Below, one piece after another: positions 1-12,307 of a DNA stretch of 64,000 bases; positions within the stretch are counted from its first letter, which is position 1; the number at the start of each line of letters is the position of its first letter. This DNA comes from Omphiscola glabra (lineage: Eukaryota > Mollusca > Gastropoda > Lymnaeidae), in contig OZ024808.1 in NCBI GenBank assembly GCA_964017045.1, forward strand, positions 3,745,666 to 3,809,665. The letters run 5' to 3'. A program made the position numbers and the translations under genes. The notes below the pieces were generated by a model. It did no database searches, had not been told where the DNA came from, and saw only the letters and a list, made by a program, of their open reading frames with translations.

Positions 1-342
1 CGTGATGACATTCATGTCATAACTGACGTGATGACATTCATGTCATAACTGACTTGATGACATTCATGTCATAACTGACGTGATGACATTCATGTCATAA
101 CTGACTTGATGACATTCATGTCATAACTGACGTGATGACATTCATGTCATAACTGACTTGATGACATTCATGCCATAACCGACTTGATGACATTCATGTC
201 ATAACTGACTTGATGACATTCATGTCATAACTGACTTGATGACATTCATGCCATAACCGACTTGATGACATTCATGTCATAACTGACTTGATGACATTCA
301 TGTCATAACTGACTTGATGACATTCATGTCATAACTGACTTG
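1..342. repeat. 26-bp tandem array (truncated by window edge)
   Basis: About 13 copies. The unit contains the inverted repeat ATGACATTCATGTCAT (7-bp arms around TC). Copies alternate between cgtgatga and cttgatga starts. Confidence 0.95.
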
Positions 343-384
343 ACAGTGTACAAAACAAACGCTCCTAACCTGTTTAAAACTAAA

Positions 385-795
385 AATACACGTCCTTACC
401 TGCAGAACCCACACCATTACCTGCCAAACACACGCCTTTACCTGCAGAACACACACCCTTACCTGCAAAATACACGCCTTTACCTGCAGAGCACACACCC
501 TTCCCTGCAGAACACACACCCTTACCTTCAGAGCACACACCCTTACCTGCCAAACACACGCCCTTACCTGCAGAACCCACGCCCTTACCTTCAGAACACA
601 CACCCTTACCTGCAGAACACACACCCTTACCTGCAGAACCCACGTCCTTACCTGCAGAACCCACGCCATTACCTGCCCAACACACGCCCTTACCTGCAGA
701 ACCCACGCCATTACCTGCAGAACACACACCCTTACCCGCAGAACACACGTCCTCACCTGACAGATACGACACAAAAAACACACACCCTTACCTGC
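385..795. repeat. 21-bp tandem array
   Basis: About 19 copies built on cccttacctgcagaacacac, with CTGCAG in most copies. Open frames on both strands here (about 130-160 codons) come from the unit length being a multiple of three. Confidence 0.93.
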
Positions 796-1689
796 ATGAC
801 ACCATTGTAAACAGACACAGTGAAGCCATCATTAAATATGACGTCATGGCCGGAGTTTAAAAGTCCAAATTAAATCCAAAAGAATAAACACTGTTTAAAC
901 TGGCCACAAAAGACTGACTCGGTATAATCCTTGTAATCCGTGTAATCCTTGTAATCCGTGTAATCCTTGTAATCCGTGTAATCCTCTCCTCTGAAATCCT
1001 CCGGCAGAATCAATTTAACACAACATTTATGTTCCTCACTAATCACTGAAGATTTAAAAAAAAAAAAAAAAAAACTCTTTCGAAAAAACTTTACCTGTTG
1101 CCTTTGAAGTGAACTCGCCCACCACTTCCTCTCAATGAATGAATGTGTTTAGAAAACTCGCGTTTAAAGATGAACACAACTTTCAGATTTCACCATTTTA
1201 AACACACCACACACGAAAGCTGCAGGCTGCCATCAATTTTATTGTGAATTAATTTCCCCCCAACACCAACGCTGGAATCTTGGCCTCGACAGCGCAATAA
1301 CTTCTGGCAGCTAGGATGTTCTCGCACTGATAGAAATCTGGCAACATCCCGTGGCAATGATCACACACTGAGATAAGCCAGAGACGGAATGAAGCTGAGG
1401 GCTTCAAGGCGAGCAGGTGGTTTTTATTAAAAATAATGTTTTAATACTCAGTTTTGCTAGAATTCGGAAAGAAAACGTAAATTAATTGTGTGGCTTCTTA
1501 CCTACACGGAAATGTTGCTGACGAGGTCTGCACACATAGAGGCATCATCAAACCGTTGCTTTGTGAGCGTATTGAATAGAGTTCATGTTTGTTTGTGGTT
1601 GACGTCTTGAGTGTTGACACGGCGAGCTAGGTTTTTAACACATACACCAGGGGTGCTCAAACTGTGTTGTCAAGAGAGTACGGTATAAA
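796..1689. other. Non-coding stretch
   Basis: Holds a small 9/18-bp repeat of taatccttgtaatccgtg (about 929-984), an A-run at 1055 and otherwise unique AT-rich sequence. A hAT-like end, caggggtgctcaaactg, is at 1648. No gene seen. Confidence 0.6.
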
Positions 1690-1835
1690 CGGAAATGGGT
1701 AAAATATGGGGAAAACCTGAAAAAAAGGAAAACAACAACAAAACAACGAACGTGTCGGCAGGAAGCCTTCGTCGGTGATCAAATAACATAAAAAAAAACA
1801 GAATTACATAAAAAAATAGAACGTAGCAGAAAGGG
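1690..1835. repeat. Dispersed repeat, copy 1 (gtgtcggcaggaagcc family)
   Basis: Contains aacctgaaaaaaaggaa, then aacaacgaacgtgtcggcag and gaagccttcgtcgg, shared with 41425-41560. Identity unknown. A hAT-type end (caggggtgctcaaactg) lies just upstream at 1648. Confidence 0.65.
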
Positions 1836-1856
1836 CGTCAAAAGAATTGTGTAATC

Positions 1857-1937
1857 CTAATGCATGTGGTAGGAGCTAATTCTGGCATGTGGTGTAATGC
1901 ATGTGGGAGGAGATAACTCTGGCATGTGGTGTAATGT
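1857..1937. repeat. Outlying copies of the 37-bp minisatellite
   Basis: Just over two units of the same repeat as 3129-3880 (tggcatgtggtgtaatgcat), separated from the main array by 1.2 kb. Confidence 0.85.
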
Positions 1938-2039
1938 ATGGATACAATGGCGCAAACAAATGGATAATTTACAATAATAAAATAATTATAACTGGACACA
2001 ATTAACGGTAATATCAAATGACAATATATTTAAATACAG

Positions 2040-3120
2040 TTTTTTAAATTAACCGGCCCGGGGGGGGGGGGGGAACCTTTTTAATAATTTATTATAATAT
2101 TTAAAAATTAAGCTTATTTTTATACGTATTAAATCTTGATCAATTTCATTCAACATCTTCGCGCCATATGTAGCTAGTTTTAGAAACACTGTAACGTTAA
2201 TTTCCCGCCCCCCCCCCACCACACCCACATACATCCACACACGAACCCACGTGCAGGGAGTTAATGCAGGAAATACTCGTCAGAGCAATGAGCACCAAAC
2301 CGAGGCTGTACCGAGGGAAGGTCTCATACAGAGCGTAGCCGTGAATCCAACAAGTATGTTGGAAATTTCTGGGAAACATTCCCGGTTCAATGAGTGGGGG
2401 GAAATTCCAGTCTTGTACAGCGCAGGGAAGTAACCCCCGTGTCGTTTTTTGGTGTGGATTATGTCCCTTGGATTATCATCTCCTCGCCGCCGCCCCCCCC
2501 CCCCCCCAACCCATAAATTATAACATGAGCTTATAAAACCAGAGGGATTTGAGCGTGGATGGGGTAAAATGATATTCTATAGGTAAATGTCCTTGTCACG
2601 TGATCAAAAGGATCTATTATTATCTATAAATCTTGAAATATGTTTTCATTTCAAAAACATACATTAAATAATTAGCTCGACCCAATTACTAGCAGACTTA
2701 CGGTTCTTAACTCATAATCTCCCTTTCCTTACAACTTCATTTAATTACTCTCTAAGCCCACGCCACCAGCATCCCCCCCCCCCCCCCCCGAACCCCACAG
2801 AATACATTTCTCCTTCTCAGCCCCTTTCCTCGTATCTCTCATTATCATTCTCTGTCCGCTCTGGCATCTCGCGGCTGTGACGTCAGCTGAGACCGGTGTC
2901 TTCTGTCTGTCAACAGCTGATAATGCATTCTGACACAACGCAGTACGCTAATCACTAGCAGTTGTAAACCTGCTACAAGACAAGCAGTGGTGAACGAATG
3001 AATGTCAACAATTCTGTTAGTGGGGGGAAACATCTCAGCCAATGGGACATCAAATATGAAACGAAGATTATTTTTAAAAAAAGTAATTTTCCCAGGATTT
3101 ATGGTCACGTGATTTAAACC
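2040..3120. other. Non-coding stretch with poly-G/poly-C runs
   Basis: Contains a G run at 2060 and C runs near 2207, 2492 and 2775. No coding or RNA gene recognised. Confidence 0.6.
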
Positions 3121-3128
3121 GCAGTTTT

Positions 3129-3880
3129 CCCTATGATGTGGTGTATGCATGTGGTAAGAGTTAATTCTGGCATGTGGTGTAATGCTTGTGGTAAGAGGTA
3201 ATTCTGTCATGTGGTGTATGCATGTGGTAAGAGCTAATTCTGGCATGTGGTGTATTGCATGTGTGTGGTAAGAGGTAATTCTGTCATGTGGTGTATGCAT
3301 AAGGTAAAAGGTAATTCTGGCATGTGGTGTAATGCATGTGGTAAGAGCTAATTCTGTCATGTGGTGTAATGCATTCTGTAAGAGTTAATTCTGTCATGTG
3401 GTGTAATGCATGTGTAAGAGTTAATTCTGTCATGTGGTGTAATGCATTTGGTAAGAGTTAATTCTGGCATGTGGTGTAATGCATGTGGTAAGAGCTTATT
3501 CTTACATGTGGTGTAATGCATGTGGTAAGAGTTAATTCTGGCATGTGGTGTAATGCATGTGGTAAGAGTTAATTCTGGCATGTGGTAAGAGCTAACTCTG
3601 TCATGTGGTGTAATGCTTGTGGTAAGAGTTAATTCTGGCATGTGGTAAGAGCTAATTCTGACATGTGGTGTAATGCATGTGGTAAGAGCTAATTCTGGCA
3701 TGTGGTAAGAGTTACGTCTGGCATGTGGTGTAATGCATGTGGTAAGAGCTAATTCTGGCATGTGGAAAGAGTTAAGTCTGGCATGTGGTGTAATGCATGT
3801 GGTAAGAGCTAATTCTGGCATGTGGTAAGAGCTAAGTCTGGCATGTGGTGTAATGCATGTGGGAGGAGGTAATTCTGGCA
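3129..3880. repeat. About 37-bp tandem array
   Basis: About 20 copies, with variable length because partial units (tggcatgtggtaagagctaa) are interspersed. The unit includes ATGCAT and gtggtaagag. Confidence 0.93.
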
Positions 3881-4350
3881 GATGACAACACATTCTACCA
3901 ACCCCAATCACCAAAGATAACATGTAATAATAAAAAAATGCATATAAAGGATTTGGACGGAAAAATACGAAAAAAATACTTCTTAGAGTTGGTTTAATTC
4001 TAACTTTACGTAAAATGTTTCATTTGAATTATGAATGATGATTTAACTAAATGAAACAATTCTACATTTGAAACAGTTCTACATTTGCATTGTTTTGTTA
4101 TCTACCTCAGAAATAGTGAAAACAACCATACTAACTTAATAATGCTTATTACGGTGTATGGCAACCAAAGTAGATGGGGGGATTTTGGAGAGTTATGGCT
4201 AAAAGTATGTAACCAAGGGTAGGGTTGGCGGAAAAAGTTTGAGAACCACTGTGTTATTTAAAAATTTAAAATTTACGTTATATAACGACATCTTTGACCA
4301 GGCAGCTTACGTCACAACTTTTACAACTTTTTTAATGTGTGGTGTTAAGT

Positions 4351-5215
4351 TAAAAGAACAGCCACTAGAGTCACGTAGCATAAGAATGCCACTGCCACCA
4401 GAGCCACATAGCATAAGAGTACCACTGCCACTAGAACCACATAACATAAGAATGCCACTGCCACCAGAGCCACATAGCATAAGAGTACCACTGCCACTAG
4501 AACCACATAACATAAGAATGCCACTGCCACCAGAGCCACATAGCATAAGAGTACCACTGCCACTAGAACCACATAACATAAGAATGCCCTAGCCACTAGA
4601 GTCACATAACATAAGAATGCCCTAGCCACTAGAGCCACATAACATAAGAATGCCCTAGCCACTAGAGTCACATAGCATAACAATGCCACTGCTACTAGAA
4701 CCACATAGCATAACAATGCCACTGCCACTAGAACCACATAGCATAAGATGCCAAAGACACTAGAGCCACATAGCATAAGAGTACCCCTGCCACTAGATTT
4801 ACATAGCATAACAATGCCACTGCCACTAGAACCACATATCATAAGATGCCACAGCCACTTGAACCACATAGCATAAGATGCCACAGCCAATAGAGCCACA
4901 TAACATAAGAATGCCACAGCCACCAGAGCCACATAACATAAGAATGCCACAGCCACCAGAGCCACATAACATAAGAATGCCACATCCACTAGAGTCACAT
5001 AACATAAGAATGCCACTGCCACTAGAGCCACATAACATAAGAATACTACAGCCACTAGAGCCCCATAACATAATGCCAATGCTACTAGAACCACATAACA
5101 TAAGAATGCCACTGCCACTAGAGCCACATAACATAAGAATGCCACTGCCACTAGAGCCACATAACATAAGAATGCCACTGCCACCAGAGCCACATAACAT
5201 AAGAATGCCACCGCA
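4351..5215. repeat. 33-bp tandem array
   Basis: About 26 copies around atgccactgccactagaacc and acataacataaga. Several frames are open on both strands because the unit is 11 codons. Small indels shift the frame mid-array, which argues against a protein. Confidence 0.94.
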
Positions 5216-6585
5216 TTCAAACATACCAACCTGTTTTCTACCAGTTTCTCTACGATATCACATGTGCAGCTTTATAACAACTGAAAATAACCCAGGTCTA
5301 AAGCATTGTCCTTTGTGTGCAGTTTATCAATGTAAACCTCTTTTTTTAAAAAACTATTTTTATTGTCTACTTGTCCCATTATCCAATATATATATGCAGA
5401 ATTTCTATTCTGAGGACAACCCGCCATCCCACAGTGAATGAATTAAGTGGATGACCCACAGTTGGTGTTGGGAGTTAAAAAATCAAAAAATCTGGAGAGT
5501 TGATGCTAACCCGGTTGGTTAAGATTATCCCAAGCGGTTGTATAACTTGGAGAGATTATCCTTACACGTTTGAATTTCTTGACAGATGATCCATGTCCAC
5601 AACTCTGAAAGATATATTTTCTGGAGAAATCTTACTTAAGAAAACTGTTGTTACAAATCTCATAGATCTGCATGGTACAGTGGATAAAAAAGCCGCCTTG
5701 CTATTGTGTGCTTATGATGACGTCGGCTTGTTTACAAACAAGAGGGAGAGCACTGCCGAACACAAGCTATAGATCAGTGATTCCCAAAGTGGTCAACGAC
5801 AACTTGCAAAGGGTCCATGTCAGCGAGGAAAACAATTGGGGGTCCATGAAATGAATATAGAGGTCAACGATAGTGGATCTCATGTAAGCAGGTCGTGACT
5901 TCTATTTTGGCATTCCATGAATGGAATAATCCACATACACAGATAGTACCTATTTACTTGTATAATATTACCATTATGATATAATGACATTTATCTTCCT
6001 ACATTAATTATAAAAGTGCCTATGAAGTAAAAACTTTAAAAACATAAAACTTTTTAAGAATTATTATAAACTAGCAGGTAATAGCAGACTAGCAGGGGGT
6101 CTACACAAAACCGAAAAAACATGGCAAGGGATCTACGAGACAAAAAAAAGTATGGGGACATCTAGATAGACAAATAAAATGGCGAATATGGACATTTTGA
6201 GCAGCTGAAAATTTTTTTTTTCTTATTTGAATTTTGTTTTTGTTGACATTCTTCCTCCTTAACTACATTTCCACTGAGAAGTAAATATTACATTATAGTT
6301 ATAGAACCGGGATCTTCTCAGTGTCTAAATGGCCACATTTTGTTGGACCCACCCAATGCCTTTATTTTCATTAACTTGAGGACCTAACCAATGACTATTT
6401 TTCCTTGACAGTACAAGGACCCCAACTCCCCCAACCTTTTTTACACATACACAGATGTTTAGATTTTGTTTAAGTGCAGGGACACACGCCCTTCCATTCC
6501 AAAGCCTAGATTTCTTTAAAGTGCATGGACACCCCCTCCATTTTCCATTCCAATCACTAGATTTCTTGAAAGTTCAGGAAACCCA
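5216..6585. other. Non-coding stretch
   Basis: AT-rich unique DNA with the hAT-like fragment at 5775. No gene recognised. Confidence 0.5.
5775..6180. mobile_element. Possible hAT-like fragment
   Basis: CAGTGATTCCCAAAGTGG at 5775 is a typical hAT left end, followed by gggtccatgtcagcgagg, gggggtccatgaa and gcagggggtctacac motifs. No matching right end was located, so it is probably truncated. Confidence 0.35.
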
Positions 6586-6589
6586 CCCC

Positions 6590-6870
6590 CAGATTTCATT
6601 AAAGTGCATTGACACACCACCCCAGATTTCATCAAAGTGCATTGATACACCATCCCAGATTTCATTAAAGTGCATTGACACACCACTCCAGATTTCATCA
6701 AAGTGCATTGATACACCATCCCAGATGTCATTAAAGTGCATTGATACACCATCCCAAATTTCATAAAAGTGCATTGACGCACCATCCCAGATTTCATTAA
6801 AGTGCATTGACACACCATCCCAGATTTCATTAAAGTGCATTGACACACCATCCCAGATTTCAGGGGCACA
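6590..6870. repeat. 33-bp tandem array
   Basis: About 8.5 copies of a unit with cccagatttcattaaagtgc and attgacacaccat, with gentle divergence. Confidence 0.92.
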
Positions 6871-6918
6871 CCACCTCACCCCTCCACTCCAACGCCCACG
6901 CTATTTTGAGTTGAAGGA

Positions 6919-6977
6919 TACAAGTATGAAGCAAGTATGAAGCAAGTATGAAACAAGTATGAAGCAAGTATGAAGCA
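6919..6977. repeat. 11-bp tandem array
   Basis: Five copies of aagtatgaagc, one variant. Confidence 0.88.
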
Positions 6978-7266
6978 CACCATCCTCAGAAACTTTTGAT
7001 CCAATATCGATGAAAATAGGCGACAAACACACTAACAATACACACGATTGCGCAAACATTGGTGTGACCAGATTGGGCGGACTCTAGTCCATTTCTTGGG
7101 CCAAACTCAGAGCTGGACATTCCTTGTGCCATCAAACTGGGCCCTAGGCTTAGGCAGTTTACTTAAAGACTTGCTGTGGGACACAGCGTGTAAAAATTGT
7201 GACCTAACATTGGTCCCAAATGTAATGTACAAAACGTAACATAAATTAAGTCACATATTTAATAAA

Positions 7267-7640
7267 TGTCTATGAACGGCCTGCCTAAGAATTGTCTGTC
7301 TATGAATTGTCCGTCTGTGAATTGTCTGTAAGAGAATTTCTGCCAACGAATTACTTGTCTATGAATTCTCTGTCGATGAATTGTCAGTCTATGAATTTTC
7401 TGTCTGAATTTCTGCCAATGAATTACATGTATATGAATTGTCTGTCTATGAATTGCATGACGATGAATTTTCTGTCAATGAAGCGTCTCTCTATGAAATG
7501 TCTGTCTAAGAATTGTGTGTCGATGTATTGTCTGCCTATGAATTATATGCCGATGAATTGTCTGTCTATGAATTGTCTGCCTATGAATTGTCTGTCGATG
7601 AAATATCCATCAATGATATGTTTTTTCGATGAAGTGTCTG
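7267..7640. repeat. 15-bp tandem array (A)
   Basis: About 25 diverged copies of tgtctgtctatgaat. It appears related to the neighbouring array at 7838. Confidence 0.9.
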
Positions 7641-7837
7641 TTCCCTAGAGTGCAAACCTATGTACGCCCAAACTCTTAACATCGTACAATATCATCACAC
7701 AATCATTCAATACATTATCTTAATAGTAAAAAAAAATAAACATACAGTAGATATAATGTATACACCTCAAACTCGTACAGTGTAAGCCAAAATCGTAAGA
7801 GTAAACAGGTCTGAGAGTGTATTTATCGAAGAAGTGT

Positions 7838-8252
7838 CTGTCGATGAGCTGACTGCCGATGAACTGACTGCCGATGAGCTGACTGCCGATGAACTGACTG
7901 CCGGTGAACTGACTGCCGGTGAACTGACGGCCGATGAACTGACGGCCGATGAGCTGACTGCCGATGAACTGACTGCCGGTGAACTGACTGCCGATGAACT
8001 GACTGCCGGTGAACTGACTGCCGGTGAACTGACGGACGATGAACTGACTGCCGATGAGCTGACTGCCGATGAACTGACTGCCGATGAACTGACTGCCGGT
8101 GAACTGACTGCCGGTGAACTCCGATGAACTGACTGCCGATGAGCTGACTGCCGATGAACTGACTGCCGATGAGCTGACTGCCGATGAGCTGACTGCCGAT
8201 GAACTGACTGCCGATGAACTGACTGCCGATGAACTGACTGCCGGTGAACTGA
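7838..8252. repeat. 15-bp tandem array (B)
   Basis: About 27 copies of gactgccgatgaact with gatgagct and ggtgaact variants. It is much more uniform than array A. One 6-bp deletion near 8120 breaks the otherwise open plus-strand frame. Confidence 0.95.
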
Positions 8253-8254
8253 CT

Positions 8255-8868
8255 TGCTACTGACCAACTTTGTCTTTCAAGTTAGAGATGCTATTTTATT
8301 TCTCGGAGTGGCCGCGGAGCCCCCCGGAGAAGTGCACGGGGAGTCGTTAGGGCTCAGATATAACACAAACAAATGTCGCGAACATTGACCTTATTTTTCT
8401 AGGCCACGATACAACAAACATTAAAAAAATGATACACATAAAAAAACTACTGAAGCTTATTAATCAATAGTGCACTCGTAAGACGGAACTGATGACGTGA
8501 GCTCGTCTATTGGTGGACAATGGCGGACATGTTCTTGTCGCTGTGTGAAACAAAGGGACGCAATTCTCACAATGTTATTGACGTGACACGACAAAATGGC
8601 GGAGTAGCTAAGAATGAATCTCCCAGTTTAAAAAAAAATCATCAGTGGAGTAGATTTTTCCTTTGGGGGGGGGGGGTGTTTATGGGGCTGCAGAGGACAC
8701 AAGTGGATTCATAGGTATACGAAAATGGTTTTGGGCGACTATGGGCCATTTAATCCCACCCCCTGTATGATCCCTATACTAGTTAGGAGGGTCAACATTT
8801 TCTCCTTTATCAAACTACATTAGCTGGCGTTATCACATTTTTTCACACAACCGCCGCCCAACCCACTG
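8255..8868. other. Non-coding stretch
   Basis: Unique DNA. Two aatggcgga motifs (YY1-like, at 8519 and 8595) and a G run at 8667. No gene recognised. Confidence 0.5.
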
Positions 8869-8869
8869 T

Positions 8870-9190
8870 GTCTCTTAGCCAGGTTAGTGGGTTATATCCA
8901 GTTAACTGAGACTCTTAGCCAGGTTAGTGGGTTATATCCAGTTAACTGAGACTCTTAGTCAGGTTAGTGGGTTATATCCAGTTATCTGAGACTCTTAGCC
9001 AGGTGAGTTGGTTACAGCCGGTTATATGTGTCTGTTAGCCAGGTGAGTTGGTTACAGCCGGTTATATGTGTCTGTTAGCCAGGTGAGTTGGTTACAGCCG
9101 GTTATATTTGTCTGATAGCCAGGTTAGTGGGTTACATCCAGTTATATGTGTCTGTTAGCCAGGTGAGTTGGTTACAGCCGGTTATCTGTG
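8870..9190. repeat. 40-bp tandem array
   Basis: Eight copies in two subtypes. The first three carry gttagtgggttatatccagt; later ones carry ggtgagttggttacagccgg. Confidence 0.94.
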
Positions 9191-9893
9191 AAGTTGGCAC
9201 CAAACTTAATCGTATTAACTCTCTTCAAATCTGTAGTTATCCCTTTGTGACGTCATCATTTCATTAAGAACAGAGATGACGTACTTCAAAAACTTCTCTT
9301 GTTCAGATCTTGGGTTACAGCATCCTGACTTCGTCTCTGTTGTTTTTGCCCCCGGAGTTTGTTCCCCTAAGAGGACTGTCAATAAATATATTTTTAAATA
9401 GCACACACACACACACACGCGCGTGCAAGCACACACACACATAAACACACACATACAATATACAAACTCACAAACACGAAAGTAAACACACCAACAAACA
9501 CACGCATATACTCATACGCACAGTACTTTGTGGTGGCGTCCACAGGCAATATTCTACTGTGATACCCTCTAACCCTCAACCCGCCCTTCGGCCCGCCCCC
9601 CCCCCCCCCCCCCGTTTCACACCTCCTCCACAAATTCACATCTCGGCTCTGCTATTTCAATATACGTCACTTCCTTATATGGCCATTTTTTTTGTTTCGT
9701 TCCAGGTCTGTAGATTTCCCGTCTGCACATTTGTCTTTCTGCTCGAAGTTATGTTATAAATTACCTCCCATTAGCACAACGGAGAAGTCCAAAGTGGCAA
9801 ACAGAATGCCCGTAAATATTATCTGGCATGCGTGCTTCCTGTGGAGCTTAATCGGTTTTTCTCACCTGACGATCAACTGCGGGTTGTCTAGCC
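9191..9893. other. Non-coding stretch with CA microsatellite
   Basis: An impure (CA)n tract at about 9401-9505 and a C run at 9595-9614. No gene recognised. Confidence 0.6.
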
Positions 9894-10015
9894 CAGAGCT
9901 CCGCAACTGGTGTGCCGCCAGACGATGCTAGGTGTGCCGCCAGACGATGCTAGGTGTGCCGCCAGACGATGCTAGGTGTGCCGCCAGACAATGCTAGGTG
10001 TGCCACGGTAAAATT
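9894..10015. repeat. 22-bp tandem repeat inside a hAT-like terminus
   Basis: After CAGAGCTCCGCAACTGG (hAT-end-like), a 22-bp unit tgtgccgccagacgatgcta is repeated about 4.5 times with almost no divergence. The repeat probably arose from subterminal transposon sequence. Confidence 0.7.
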
Positions 10016-10164
10016 TCTTTAAGGGGATGGAAATCACGTGACGTCGATCTACAGTATGGTGAAACAAAATGGACAACGATCGGCTTGTCACCAAGCTGTG
10101 CACTGTCTTAAGTATTAAACAGAAACTCGTCCATCTCCCCCCCCCCCTCCCCTAGACAGTGAAG

Positions 10165-10480
10165 AGGCCACGACAAGTTGTTCCGACTTTTAAAAACAAG
10201 AACTCAGATCAGGAGCTCCTCATTCCTGCCAAAGACAATAAGGGACTGGAACAATCTTCCTAAAGCAACAGTGGAGGCCAGTACACTTGACACATTTGCG
10301 TCTATTGCCTCCTGTCTTCCAACCCCCCCAGTTCATAACACCACTGCTGAGTTACCCTTGCAACCAGTGAATTATCCCCTTGAAAACCACGCACAGTAAC
10401 ATCGTGAACCCCTCTGAAACATAAGAGCCAGAATTATCAATTCATTGATCGTGGGCCATCAAAATATAGAAAAAGAAGTC
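10165..10480 (+). mobile_element. LINE 3' end: RT C-terminus plus 3' tail
   Basis: The 73-codon frame 10178-10399 includes SSSFLPKTIRDWNNLP and TLDTFAS, the typical C-terminal motif of CR1/L2/RTE-type reverse transcriptases. About 80 bases of 3' UTR follow, ending gagccagaattatcaattca, then tcgtgggcc and atatagaaaaagaag. The tail recurs in FTZ-F1 intron 6. It is 5'-truncated: nothing recognisable lies before the C-c run at 10137. Confidence 0.7.
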
Positions 10481-10482
10481 AG

Positions 10483-10945
10483 CACAGCACATGTGCATAT
10501 ACCATCTCATAGCACACAGCACATCTGCATATACCATCTCATAGACACATCACATGTGCATATACCATCTCATAGACACAGCACATCTGCATATATCATC
10601 TCATAGACACAGCACATCTGCATATACCATCTCATAGATGCAGCACATCTGCATATACCATCTCATAGATACAGCACATCTGCATATACCATATCATAGA
10701 TACAGCACATCTGCATATACCATCTCATAGATACAGCACATCTGCATATACCATCTCTAAACACAGCACATCTGCATATACCATCTCCAAGCACAGCCCA
10801 TCTGCATATACCAATCTCAAAGCACAGTACATCCAACTATACCATCTCATAGCACAGCACACCTGCATATACCACCTCACAGTACACAGCACACTTGCAT
10901 ATACCATTTCATAGCACACAGCACACTTGCCTATACCATGTCTAT
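10483..10945. repeat. About 31-bp tandem array
   Basis: About 14 copies around cagcacatctgcatatacca and tctcataga. It begins immediately after the LINE 3' tail at 10480. Confidence 0.93.
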
Positions 10946-11354
10946 CTGTATGAAGCGATGAGTAAAACAAGTCTCTATCGCTTTGGCCTTGACCTCGAGC
11001 TTGTATTGCCTGATACGTGGACTAAACGTTGATTGCTGGTGAAATAAAAGATTGACAAAACGTCAGAAAAAGTCGAAACAATTTAAAAAATTTTAAAATG
11101 CTTTCCCCAATTGAAGTCTTTGCAGAAAATACTTTTAAAAATAAATAAAAACGTCTACATTCAATTTGAATCTTTACTTCTGAACATACTCTCTCGGCGT
11201 ATTACTTTCTTAAACAATGTTACATTACATTCTACCATCTAGTGGTATGAACACATCTTTGATAGAAAACATATTTTTAAAAGTTAAAATTTTTTTTATT
11301 TTATTCAATAATTAGGCCTATTCGTGTTATCGCTCTCAGTGCGCAAGACGTACA

Positions 11355-12041
11355 ACATAGATTCAAAGTAGACACGCCCACATAGATTCAAAGTAGACAC
11401 GCCCACATAGATTCAAAGTAGACACGCCCACATAGATTCAAAGTAGACACGCCCACATAGATTCAAAGTAGACACGCCCACATAGATTCAAAGTAGACAC
11501 GCCCACATAGATTCAAAGTAGACACGCCCACATAGATTCAAAGTAGACACGCCCACATAGATTCAAAGTAGACACGCCCACATAGATTCAAAGTAGACAC
11601 GCCCACATAGATTCAAAGTAGACACGCCCACATAGATTCAAAGTAGACACGCCCACATAGATTCAAAGTAGACACGCCCACATAGATTCAAAGTAGACAC
11701 GCCCACATAGATTCAAAGTAGACACGCCCACATAGATTCAAAGTAGACACGCCCACATAGATTCAAAGTAGACACGCCCACATAGATTCAAAGTAGACAC
11801 GCCCACATAGATTCAAAGTAGACACGCCCACATAGATTCAAAGTAGACACGCCCACATAGATTCAAAGTAGACACGCCCACATAGATTCAAAGTAGACAC
11901 GCCCACATAGATTCAAAGTAGACACGCCCACATAGATTCAAAGTAGACACGCCCACATAGATTCAAAGTAGACACGCCCACATAGATTCAAAGTAGACAC
12001 GCCCACATAGATTCAAAGAAGACACGCCCACATAGATTCAC
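11355..12041. repeat. 25-bp tandem array, near-perfect
   Basis: About 27 copies of a unit with acatagattcaaagtagaca and cgccc. Only one substitution is visible (aagaagac near 12017), so it was homogenised very recently. Confidence 0.97.
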
Positions 12042-12307
12042 GTAACCTCGGATTGTATTCAATCAGCTGACCCATAAGGTACAGTGAGTACACTGTACAA
12101 GTTTGTACCATGCTTGTATAAATATAAAGTGGGAATAGATTATATTATATATTTTCACTAACTTTTTGTATAATAATATCTCCGTGGGAGTGTTCGTTTA
12201 TCCGACTTGAGACACAATTCGTTCGGAAAATCGACTCTCTAATCTTTTTTGAGCACATCTTTGCTGCTTATAATTTGATTTAAAAAAATAATTATAAATA
12301 TATTATG

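Noticed and set aside
1648..4251. A single 2.6-kb hAT element with minisatellite interior
   Set aside because: Left and right ends look hAT-like, but the flanking octamers (acatacac and tgttattt) do not match, so pairing is unsupported.
4345..5229. Minus-strand 294-codon hydrophobic ORF
   Set aside because: Apparent membrane-protein look (repeated LCYVALVAVAF) comes from the 33-bp array and changes frame at indels.
7767..8267. Serine/valine-rich 166-codon ORF
   Set aside because: Translation of the 15-bp array B.
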